Positions 12,864 through 19,034 of a stretch of DNA of 19,034 nt are shown piece by piece (the first letter of the stretch is position 1; each line of letters starts with the position of its first letter). The stretch is from Peptococcaceae bacterium UBA6116 (GTDB lineage: Bacteria; Bacillota; Desulfitobacteriia; Desulfitobacteriales; Syntrophobotulaceae): positions 1 to 19,034 of the forward strand of contig DIWC01000048.1 of NCBI GenBank assembly GCA_002423425.1, read 5' to 3'. The notes below the pieces were generated by a model. That model had not been told where the DNA came from and did no database searches. It saw only the letters and a list, made by a program, of their open reading frames with translations. Made by a program: the position numbers and the translations under genes.

Positions 12864-13790
12864 TTATTGAATCTCAAATTCACCGATAAATCTCACTTCA
12901 GTTTCAAGGTCAACATCGAAATGGTTTTTTACTTCACTCTGAATATGTTTAATTAGTTTTAAGATATCACTCGTGGTAGCATTACCGGCATTGATAATAA
13001 AACCTGCATGTTTCATTGAAACTTGTGCTCCTCCGATTTGATATCCTCTCAAATTTGTTTCTTGTATCAACTTTCCTGTAAAATGCCCAACCGGTCTTTT
13101 GAAGGCGCTGCCTGCGCTAGGATATTCAAGTGGTTGAGTTTCTTCCCTCTTGCGGCTAAGTTCGTCCATCTCTTTTTGAATTTCTTCTTTATTACCTTTT
13201 TTAAGGAGAAACTTTGCTTTTAAGATAATATCTCCGTTAGTTTGCATAATGCTTGTTCGATATCCAAGTTCCAACTCATTTATTTTCTTTATTACTAATT
13301 CTCCTTCTAAAGTTAATACCAGAACTTCTTCTAAAATGTTTTTAATCTCCCCACCATATGCTCCGGCATTCATAAAAACTGCTCCGCCAATTGTACCGGG
13401 TATGCCACATGCAAATTCAAATCCTGATAAGCCATTTTTCTGTGCTTCTTGAGAAACGTCCGCCAATAATGCCCCTGCTTCTGCTTCAAGTTTGTCATTT
13501 TCAACAGTACATTTGCTTAAATTTTTACCAATTTTTATAACAACTTGTCTTATTCCATTATCGCTTACAATTATATTGCTTCCATGACCAATAATAATAA
13601 ACGGTATGTTTTCCTTTAAGATATATTGTATAAGTACTTGTAGTTCAAGTATATCTCCAGGTTCTATTAATAAATCCGCTCTTCCGCCCGTCTTAAATGA
13701 TGTATGCTTTTTCATATCTTCATTTAAAAAAAATAATGTTTCTGCAAAGTTCATCTTAATAAAGTTTACAACCTTTGCTGTATGGCTCAT
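12864..13790 (-). CDS. murB: UDP-N-acetylenolpyruvoylglucosamine reductase
   Basis: This FAD- and NADPH-dependent enzyme reduces UDP-GlcNAc-enolpyruvate to UDP-MurNAc in peptidoglycan precursor synthesis. The 308 residues contain TGGRADLL (34-41), the FAD segments GHGSNIIVSDNG (68-79) and GIPGTIGGAVFMNAGAYGGE (129-148), Tyr177-Arg178 (GYRTS), the proton-donor Ser228 in SAGSAFKRP and Glu298 in ETEVRFIGE. The chain lacks the three-residue-block type I insertions, consistent with the type II form common in Gram-positives. The ATG at 13790 has GGAGG eight bases upstream. The context between guaB and arsenic genes is unusual for murB, and the gene reads visibly more A/T-rich than its neighbours, so it may be a second copy or an acquired one. 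Confidence 0.95.
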   Translation of the reverse strand: MSHTAKVVNFIKMNFAETLFFLNEDMKKHTSFKTGGRADLLIEPGDILELQVLIQYILKENIPFIIIGHGSNIIVSDNGIRQVVIKIGKNLSKCTVENDKLEAEAGALLADVSQEAQKNGLSGFEFACGIPGTIGGAVFMNAGAYGGEIKNILEEVLVLTLEGELVIKKINELELGYRTSIMQTNGDIILKAKFLLKKGNKEEIQKEMDELSRKREETQPLEYPSAGSAFKRPVGHFTGKLIQETNLRGYQIGGAQVSMKHAGFIINAGNATTSDILKLIKHIQSEVKNHFDVDLETEVRFIGEFEIQ

Positions 13791-13806
13791 TTCATATTCC
13801 TCCGTT

Positions 13807-13825
13807 AGTAATATTTATTATTACT
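13807..13825. repeat. Small hairpin between guaB and murB
   Basis: The 7-bp inverted repeat AGTAATA / TATTACT with a 5-base loop spans the guaB stop and the gap before murB. It is A/T-rich with no T-run, so it is unlikely to terminate strongly. It could modestly affect processing. Confidence 0.35.
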
Positions 13826-15323
13826 TAATATAACTGCTGTCTTTTAAAACAACATCATGAGAGCCGCCTTCAATAATACTTGTAGCAGAAACCAACGTCA
13901 ATTTGGCGCTTTTATGCAGTTCAGGAATGGTTAGAACACCGCAATTGCACATGGTTGAGCGGACTTTATTTAAGGAAAGGGTAACATTATCTTTTAGACT
14001 GCCGGCGTAGGGTACATAGGAATCAACGCCTTCTTCAAAAGAAAGCTTGTCGTCTCCGCCCAGATCATAGCGCTGCCAGTTCCTGGCACGGTTAGAACCT
14101 TCTCCCCAATATTCTTTCATATAGCTGCCGTTGATACTGAGTTTATTGGTGGGACTTTCATCGAAACGGGAAAAATATCTGCCAAGCATGATAAAATCAG
14201 CTCCCATAGCAAGTGCCAGGGTTATGTGATAATCGTGCACGATACCTCCGTCGGAACATATGGGAATATAAATACCTGTTTCTTGATAGTATTCATCACG
14301 CACTTTGGCTACTTCGATTAAAGCGGTAGCCTGACCACGGCCAATGCCCTTTTGCTCACGGGTAATACAGATTGAACCTCCGCCAATACCAACCTTAATA
14401 AAATCGGCTCCCGCCTTGGCAAGAAACAAAAATCCTTCCCGGTCAACGACATTTCCGGCGCCAATTTTCACAGTATCACCGTAGTCTCTTCGGATGTAAT
14501 CAATCGTGGTTCTTTGCCATTCAGAAAACCCTTCGGATGAGTCGATACACAAAACATCAGCTCCGGCGTTCATTAAAGCAGGCACACGTTCTTCATAGTC
14601 CCTTGTATTGATTCCTGCTCCGACAATATATCTTTTGGATTCGTCCAGAAGCTCTCTTTCGTATTCTTTATGCGAATCATAGTCTTTGCGAAAGACCAGG
14701 TATTTAAGATTTTGCGCTTTATCTATCAAGGGCAAGGTATTCAGTTTATGATCCCATATAATGTCGTTGGCTTCACTGAGCGTTACCTGATCATCAGCAC
14801 AAATAAGATCTTCGAATTTTGTCATAAATTCAGATACTTTCATGTCTTTCGGCATTCTGCTGACGCGATAATCTCTGCTCGTAACAATGCCCATAAGCTT
14901 TCCTGTTGCTGTGCCATCCGACGTTACGGCGACCGTTGAATGATCGGTTTTTTCTTTCAGGGCCAAGATGTCGGCTAAAGTACTGTCCGGTGTAATGTTT
15001 GAATCGCTGGTAACAAACCCGGCTTTATAGTTTTTGACACGCGCGATCATTTGGGCCTGGCTTTCAATGGGCTGGGAGCAATAAATAAATGAGATTCCGC
15101 CTTCTTTAGCCAAAGCAATAGCCATCTTGTCATCGGAGACAGATTGCATGATTGCGGATACAAGTGGAATATTAATTTTGATTGCTGATTCTTCACCTTT
15201 TTTGTATTTCACAAGCGGTGTCTTTAGACTTACGTTTGCAGATATACACTGCGTCGTGGAATATCCGGGCACTAATAAATATTCCCCAAATGTATGTGAC
15301 GGTTCGTCAAAATAAATAGCCAT
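13821..15323 (-). CDS. guaB: IMP dehydrogenase, Tritrichomonas foetus-like type
   Basis: The enzyme oxidises IMP to XMP with NAD+, the rate-limiting step to GMP. The 500-residue TIM barrel has an inserted CBS-domain pair at about 100-220. The active-site loop is GIGGGSICITREQKGIGRG with Cys319. The flap EYWGEGSNRARNWQRYDLGG carries the Arg418-Tyr419 dyad, and DSSEGFSEWQ holds the NAD-site Asp261. These are exactly the residue numbers I know for the parasite Tritrichomonas foetus enzyme, whose sequence it follows with no apparent shift. The common bacterial form is G-I-G-P-G-S-I-C-T-T and Y-R-G-M-G-S. The start has AGGAG upstream of the ATG at 15323. It is followed by murB after 30 bases. Confidence 0.95.
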   Translation of the reverse strand: MAIYFDEPSHTFGEYLLVPGYSTTQCISANVSLKTPLVKYKKGEESAIKINIPLVSAIMQSVSDDKMAIALAKEGGISFIYCSQPIESQAQMIARVKNYKAGFVTSDSNITPDSTLADILALKEKTDHSTVAVTSDGTATGKLMGIVTSRDYRVSRMPKDMKVSEFMTKFEDLICADDQVTLSEANDIIWDHKLNTLPLIDKAQNLKYLVFRKDYDSHKEYERELLDESKRYIVGAGINTRDYEERVPALMNAGADVLCIDSSEGFSEWQRTTIDYIRRDYGDTVKIGAGNVVDREGFLFLAKAGADFIKVGIGGGSICITREQKGIGRGQATALIEVAKVRDEYYQETGIYIPICSDGGIVHDYHITLALAMGADFIMLGRYFSRFDESPTNKLSINGSYMKEYWGEGSNRARNWQRYDLGGDDKLSFEEGVDSYVPYAGSLKDNVTLSLNKVRSTMCNCGVLTIPELHKSAKLTLVSATSIIEGGSHDVVLKDSSYIK

Positions 15324-15383
15324 GGTAATCTCTCTCCTATGTAAATGTTTTTCTAAGCATCATATCACATCTGTCGTTTGAGC

Positions 15384-15408
15384 GGAAGAGAAAACACTTC
15401 CCTCTTCC
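15384..15408 (-). other. guaB: 5' leader hairpin of guaB
   Basis: A perfect 7-bp inverted repeat GGAAGAG (15384-15390) / CTCTTCC (15402-15408) lies in the guaB leader, just after the expected transcription start. No T-run follows and it does not match a purine riboswitch that I recognise. It could stabilise the 5' end or bind a regulator. Confidence 0.4.
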
Positions 15409-15417
15409 CTTAATTGT

Positions 15418-15447
15418 ATAATATCAAATTTAGCTAGGCATTGCCAA
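15418..15447 (-). promoter_or_regulatory. guaB: Promoter of guaB
   Basis: TTGGCA (15447-15442) and TATTAT (15423-15418) have an 18-base spacer on the minus strand. The -35 end lies only about 18 bases from the start of the divergent GerMN gene. Confidence 0.7.
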
Positions 15448-15465
15448 AAAAAGTTAAGGATTAGA

Positions 15466-15897
15466 TTGCATGAGATATTTCGTTTAGTTAAAGAAGTTCA
15501 AGTAAAAATCTATCTCATTGCCTTAAATGATAATGGCAAAAGTGGTAAAGACATAGGCACAGGAGATAGCGTCGTTGCAGTTGAAAGAACAATCACTACT
15601 CCCCAAACTCCATTAAAAGCCGCTTTCGAAGCGCTATTGGCTATTAAGGAGCCGTATGATAAAGCAACCGGCTTCTATAACACCTTATACCGCGCCAATT
15701 TGAAGCTGGATAAAGCTACTATTACAAACGGGAAAGCAGCGGTTTATCTCACAGGCTCACTAAACTTAGGCGGAGTTATGGATATCCCAAGGATTGAAAA
15801 TCAGCTCAACGAGACTGCACTTCAATTTTCTACTGTTAAAGAGGTCCAAATCTATTTGAACGGTAACCCTCTGAAAGATGCCCTCTCTTTAAAATAG
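15466..15897 (+). CDS. GerMN-domain protein lacking a signal peptide (probably 5'-truncated)
   Basis: This is the only convincing plus-strand gene outside the left 1.3 kb. The 143 residues are almost entirely one GerMN (sporulation and spore germination) domain. VKIYLIALNDNGKSGK, GDSVVAVERTI, PLKAAFEALLAIKE, TGFYNTLYRANLKLDKATI, AAVYLTGSLNLGG and TALQFSTVKEVQIYLNG follow the family order. Domain relatives are normally secreted lipoproteins with a signal peptide and lipobox Cys. Here the frame begins at a TTG (15466) three bases after an in-frame TAG, with AAGGA five bases upstream and no hydrophobic leader. Either the 5' end was lost against the guaB promoter region, or a cytoplasmic form is made. 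Gene and function beyond the domain are uncertain. Confidence 0.75.
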   Translation: MHEIFRLVKEVQVKIYLIALNDNGKSGKDIGTGDSVVAVERTITTPQTPLKAAFEALLAIKEPYDKATGFYNTLYRANLKLDKATITNGKAAVYLTGSLNLGGVMDIPRIENQLNETALQFSTVKEVQIYLNGNPLKDALSLK

Positions 15898-15929
15898 CTT
15901 CATTCGAGCAATATCCTGACATTCCAGCA

Positions 15930-16454
15930 TTAATTCGTTGAAACCGGGATCCGAACCCATCTTCCCCTCTTTTTCTCATTAGCATAAACAACATAAGTAT
16001 CACTTATGATATCTGATAAGGTCTGTTTCCGGGGATGAAATGCACAAACTAAATAGCCCAGGTAGGTGCCGAGTAGCTGTGATAGGGTTCTGCCGACAAC
16101 TTCCCGCATAACGACTGTAACCCAGCTTAGAGGACAGCCATCCTTGCTTACGACTTTAATTCCGATGATCATTTTTCCAACCGTTTGCCCAAAATACTTC
16201 GTCATTAATACAAAATAGATGCTTCCCCAGATGCCTGGAAAGAGTGAATTAATCAGGACAAATGATTTGATGGATGTCGCTGCAAGACCTGCCGGCCAAA
16301 AAATCCGGAAAAATACCAGACTGCTCATCGCAATGACTGCCAGATCAATGATAAAGGCCCAGAATCTGGTCCAAAAACCCACGACTCTTACATCTACTGT
16401 ATTTTCTCTTTCCACTGTCTGATAGCCGCTGTTCTCATGATTAATAATATCCAT
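15930..16454 (-). CDS. RDD-family membrane protein next to sppA
   Basis: The 174-residue protein has the RDD domain. RVVGFWTRFWAFIIDLAVI (23-41) contains the Arg and Asp positions of the name, a second hydrophobic segment follows (about 65-85), and GQTVGKMIIGIKVVSKDG is the conserved amphipathic stretch before a C-terminal segment (LSQLLGTYLGYLVCAFHPRKQTLSDIIS). An AAAGGAG site overlaps the region just after the sppA stop, so the gene is co-transcribed with sppA. In Bacillus subtilis the RDD protein YteJ beside SppA inhibits that peptidase (SppI). A similar role here is inference from pairing. It ends convergently to the GerMN gene with no visible terminator. Confidence 0.88.
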   Translation of the reverse strand: MDIINHENSGYQTVERENTVDVRVVGFWTRFWAFIIDLAVIAMSSLVFFRIFWPAGLAATSIKSFVLINSLFPGIWGSIYFVLMTKYFGQTVGKMIIGIKVVSKDGCPLSWVTVVMREVVGRTLSQLLGTYLGYLVCAFHPRKQTLSDIISDTYVVYANEKKRGRWVRIPVSTN

Positions 16455-16471
16455 GGATGAATCACACTCCT

Positions 16472-17473
16472 TTAGCGGTACAGGTACATTACGGTAGGTC
16501 CCATATTGTTCTGCAAATCCTGTTTGATCCCCAATAAATCAAATTGGGACGACACCATGGATAAGAGTCTACTCAAACCGAATAGACTTTCAGTTTTATA
16601 TTGGATAACTTTGGGGTCGCTTTCGTTTATCATTTTAGCTGCTTCGCTAATGGCGCTGTCTAAATCGCCTATCTGGTCAATGAGACCCAGTGATTTGGCT
16701 TGTGTTGCCGTATAAATTCTTCCATCCGCAGCTTTAATGACGGCTTGACGGTCCATATTTCTTTCCTTAGCCACTGCATCGACAAAATAGCCATAATACT
16801 CATCAACAATCCCCTGCATAATCTGTTCTTCTTCCGGAGTCGCGTCACGCATCGGGTTCATTATATCTTTGTTTTGACCGCTTTTGAAAACAAATTCCTT
16901 AATCCCCAATTTTTCAGCCAGCTGGCTGTAATTATACGTACTCATAATTACGCCGATTGATCCGGTTAGCGTATCCCGGCTCGCAAAGATCTTATCCGCC
17001 GGCATTGAAATTAAGTAACCGCCTGAGGCTGCCATTGAACCCATGGAAACAATAAAAGGTTTTGAGTATTTTGCTTTTAAACTGATCAGTTTCTGATAAA
17101 TCTCGTCACTTTCATAGGCCCCGCCGCCAGGCGAATCGACCGCCAGAACAACAGCTTTAATACTGGAATTCGTAAAGGCATTTTCGATTTCCTGTAAAAA
17201 TACCTGGTGATTATAGGAATTGGTAACCGATGATAATGAATCACTCTCGCTCTGAATGGTTCCATTGACGTTAATAAGCGCAATGGTTTTACCGATTCCT
17301 GCTTGATAAGTTTCGGCGCTGAATGATGGTTCCGAAGACAGCAAAGATTTTCTCAATTTTTCTGTTTCTGTGCTTGTTCCTGTGTTTGTTCCTGCAGAAA
17401 TAACACCCATACGCACATACACCACCAACAAAACAATGATAACAGCAATAGAAATCCAGCGTTTTTTGTTCAT
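16472..17473 (-). CDS. sppA: Signal peptide peptidase SppA (short Gram-positive type)
   Basis: This membrane-anchored serine protease degrades cleaved signal peptides and related peptides. The 333 residues begin with one uncleaved-looking membrane segment (7-25). The S49 domain includes AVDSPGGGAYESDE (111-124), the nucleophile Ser150 in GSMAASGGY, TLTGSIGVI (168-176) and the general-base Lys202 in GQNKDIMNP. The Ser-to-Lys distance of 52 equals the Ser147/Lys199 distance in the B. subtilis enzyme. YTATQAKSLGLIDQIG follows. Length fits the single-domain form. The ATG at 17473 has GGAGGAG three bases upstream. The RDD gene follows after 17 bases. Confidence 0.95.
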   Translation of the reverse strand: MNKKRWISIAVIIVLLVVYVRMGVISAGTNTGTSTETEKLRKSLLSSEPSFSAETYQAGIGKTIALINVNGTIQSESDSLSSVTNSYNHQVFLQEIENAFTNSSIKAVVLAVDSPGGGAYESDEIYQKLISLKAKYSKPFIVSMGSMAASGGYLISMPADKIFASRDTLTGSIGVIMSTYNYSQLAEKLGIKEFVFKSGQNKDIMNPMRDATPEEEQIMQGIVDEYYGYFVDAVAKERNMDRQAVIKAADGRIYTATQAKSLGLIDQIGDLDSAISEAAKMINESDPKVIQYKTESLFGLSRLLSMVSSQFDLLGIKQDLQNNMGPTVMYLYR

Positions 17474-17569
17474 AAACTCCTCCTGTTAAAACTCTTATAA
17501 TCCTTGATAACAAACTCAAATACTTTCTATTTAAAAACGGATTAATTAACCATTACGGATAATTATAAA

Positions 17570-18853
17570 TCAAGACTGTTGCTGTTCAGGACTTTGCGGT
17601 GTTCCTGTTGGATTAGCCGATATTGGGAACACGACCGTAATCACCCCGGAGTCTGCCTCATTCCGGGCTGTTGCGCCCGGTACGGTGAAGAAGTTAATCC
17701 CAATGCCTTTTAAGGTATATCCTGCTTTGGGTGCAAGGGTGATCGTTGCCGTATATTCTTTGCCTATCAAAAAGATTTTATCCTCAGGAGACCAGGTGAT
17801 TGTCCCTGAATACTGTTCAGTTTGAATGGTTGTCACAGGTGCCGCTCCTACTTTTGGTACGGTAACTCCGGGTATTTCGGGTATATCGATAACAGCTTCT
17901 TCCGTCGCCGGGGCTGTAAGGCGGGCTTTAACATCTGGATCCAGGGAAGCCAGGACCGAGCTATCCCAGACTTGATCGGTAGTTTTGCCCAGAAGGAGAT
18001 TCTGAGCTACTTCTTTCGCTTTTACCCGGTTCACTTCCCAATAGCTTAACCCGTCCAGCATAATTGCATCGCCGGGCAGTGTTTGGCTTATGATCGTCGC
18101 ACTGCTGAATGATCCCGCCGTTCCGGCGAGTGCCAGGAATTCTTTCAAAGACAAGTTCGTCTCCATGGCTTTCATTAATTGCGGCACAAGCTTGGGCAGC
18201 TTAAGAATTGTAATTGGTTCAAACATTTTTTTGCCTATCGCGGTGAGCACTTTCTGCTGCCTGGAGGTTCTCCCGATGTCGGCAGTGGTGTCATTGCGGA
18301 AACGGGCATACTGAAGCGCCATGGAGCCGTCTAATTTCTGAACCCCGGCTTTCAGGTTGATATAGCCGTCTTCTTTGTCTCCGGTCTCATAGTACATGTT
18401 TTTTTCCACGTCGATGGTGATCCCGCCCAAAGTATCGATAATGTCCTTGAATCCGGAGAAATTCGTCAGGACATAGCTGTTCACTTTAATACCGGTCAGC
18501 GAAGTAACCTGTTTTTCCAGCTCCGAAATTCCTCGTAACGAGGGAACGGCATTGATTTTACAGTAGTTTTTAGATCCGGTCGGGGTTACCCGGGTATCTC
18601 TCGGGATGGACAGCAGGGAGATAAGTTTCTTCTGCGGGTCAAAGCTGGCCACAATGATCGAATCCGCATTATAAGAACTTGCCCCCGGCCTTTTATCGGT
18701 CCCGATCAGAAGAAAGCTTACCTTGTTGTTTATACCGCCCCAATTGCCATAATAGAAGGCATATGCCGACGTCCCCGCAAGGATGCCTATGATTACCAGT
18801 ATAATGACGATCAATACGCGTTTAAATCTTTTTCCTTTCTTCGTTTTAGCCAA
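17570..18853 (-). CDS. LytR-CpsA-Psr (LCP) family wall-polymer ligase with extra C-terminal domain
   Basis: LCP proteins attach teichoic acids or capsular polymers to peptidoglycan outside the membrane. The 427 residues start with a basic stretch and one membrane anchor (12-33), followed by the LCP domain (about 45-290). Its lipid- and metal-binding residues include Asp53 and Arg55 (LLIGTDKRP), Arg85 and Arg88 (SIPRDTR), KINAV, and Arg residues in YARFRND and GRTSRQQKVL. Beyond it, a Pro-rich linker (about 315-340) leads to a small beta-rich unit (about 345-412: SGTITWSP, YTATITLAPKAGY, FFTVPGA, VITVVFP) and a Gln/Pro tail. Such units recur in clostridial surface proteins. The start is a TTG at 18853 with GGGGG eight bases upstream. 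The ATG nearby is out of frame. Confidence 0.93.
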   Translation of the reverse strand: MAKTKKGKRFKRVLIVIILVIIGILAGTSAYAFYYGNWGGINNKVSFLLIGTDKRPGASSYNADSIIVASFDPQKKLISLLSIPRDTRVTPTGSKNYCKINAVPSLRGISELEKQVTSLTGIKVNSYVLTNFSGFKDIIDTLGGITIDVEKNMYYETGDKEDGYINLKAGVQKLDGSMALQYARFRNDTTADIGRTSRQQKVLTAIGKKMFEPITILKLPKLVPQLMKAMETNLSLKEFLALAGTAGSFSSATIISQTLPGDAIMLDGLSYWEVNRVKAKEVAQNLLLGKTTDQVWDSSVLASLDPDVKARLTAPATEEAVIDIPEIPGVTVPKVGAAPVTTIQTEQYSGTITWSPEDKIFLIGKEYTATITLAPKAGYTLKGIGINFFTVPGATARNEADSGVITVVFPISANPTGTPQSPEQQQS

Positions 18854-18869
18854 TCCATTTACCCCCTAG

Positions 18870-18900
18870 CAGCCAACGGATGATCTCCCTAGTTTGGCTG
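18870..18900 (-). other. Hairpin in the 5' leader of the LCP gene
   Basis: CAGCCAA (18870-18876) and TTGGCTG (18894-18900) form a perfect 7-bp inverted repeat ending just before the GGGGG ribosome site. It could modulate access to the site. No T-run is present. Confidence 0.4.
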
Positions 18901-18960
18901 CGATTTTGCCTAAGGACAGTTATAATCGCTGTTTGTTAAGCTTAATCCATTACTTACATA

Positions 18961-18969
18961 ATTATACCA
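18961..18969 (-). promoter_or_regulatory. Extended -10 promoter of the LCP gene
   Basis: On the minus strand TGGTATAAT (18969-18961) is an extended -10 element. No good -35 is seen, which is acceptable for this class. The rest of the stretch to the right edge holds no gene that I can support. Confidence 0.6.
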
Positions 18970-19034
18970 TATCCTAGATGAACGATTTTACCTTATTTCC
19001 CGATATACGTATTCCGAATCGCTTGATTTTGCTT

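Noticed and set aside
15361..15440. Purine riboswitch upstream of guaB
   Set aside because: The leader is under about 100 bases and shows only one 7-bp hairpin. I see none of the conserved purine-riboswitch core.
17520..17569. Terminator between the LCP gene and sppA
   Set aside because: Only a short A/T palindrome around TTAATTAA with a mismatch and a weak T stretch; not convincing.

Overview
The window looks like chromosomal DNA of a low-to-moderate GC, spore-forming Clostridia (Firmicutes), probably Peptococcaceae-like. Supporting signs are a tryptophan T-box leader, strong GGAGG ribosome sites, a GerMN spore-germination domain, an SppA/RDD pair and an LCP cell-wall protein. The genus is inference; no rRNA gene is present. 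Nearly all genes from about 1.4 kb to the right edge lie on the minus strand, so the account below runs right to left in transcription order.

Right side (18.9-15.9 kb): an LCP-family wall-polymer ligase with an extra C-terminal domain, then sppA followed by a small RDD membrane protein. A lone plus-strand GerMN-domain gene without a signal peptide lies convergent to the RDD gene.

Middle (15.5-11.2 kb): guaB, whose product is collinear with the Tritrichomonas foetus IMP dehydrogenase (catalytic Cys319, Arg418 and Tyr419 at the same numbers), then murB, then the arsenic genes acr3 and arsC, closed by an intrinsic terminator. A second metalloid unit (11.2-9.1 kb) has its own promoter and operator: arsR, a COG0701 permease, a CxxC thioredoxin-like protein and a second, broken permease.

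Tryptophan operon (9.08-1.71 kb): promoter, UGG-specifier T-box with terminator, fused trpEG, an 80-codon relic of an HMGL-like aldolase, then trpB, trpA, trpD, trpC and trpF. The order (EG-B-A-D-C-F) is unusual. The genes are tightly spaced or overlap, and the relic overlaps both trpEG and trpB, so it still sits in the coupling chain.

Left side (1-1.7 kb): an accessory patch with the remains of a tyrosine recombinase, a Phd/YefM-RelE/ParE toxin-antitoxin pair, and two full plus one partial copy of a roughly 75-90 bp imperfect palindrome that resembles an integron attC site. These palindromes divide the region into cassette-like units: a partial gene with terminator, a unit with a short reversed ORF, and the toxin-antitoxin unit. 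This is the best candidate for something undescribed in the window, although the R-box consensus is not matched exactly and no intact integrase is present.
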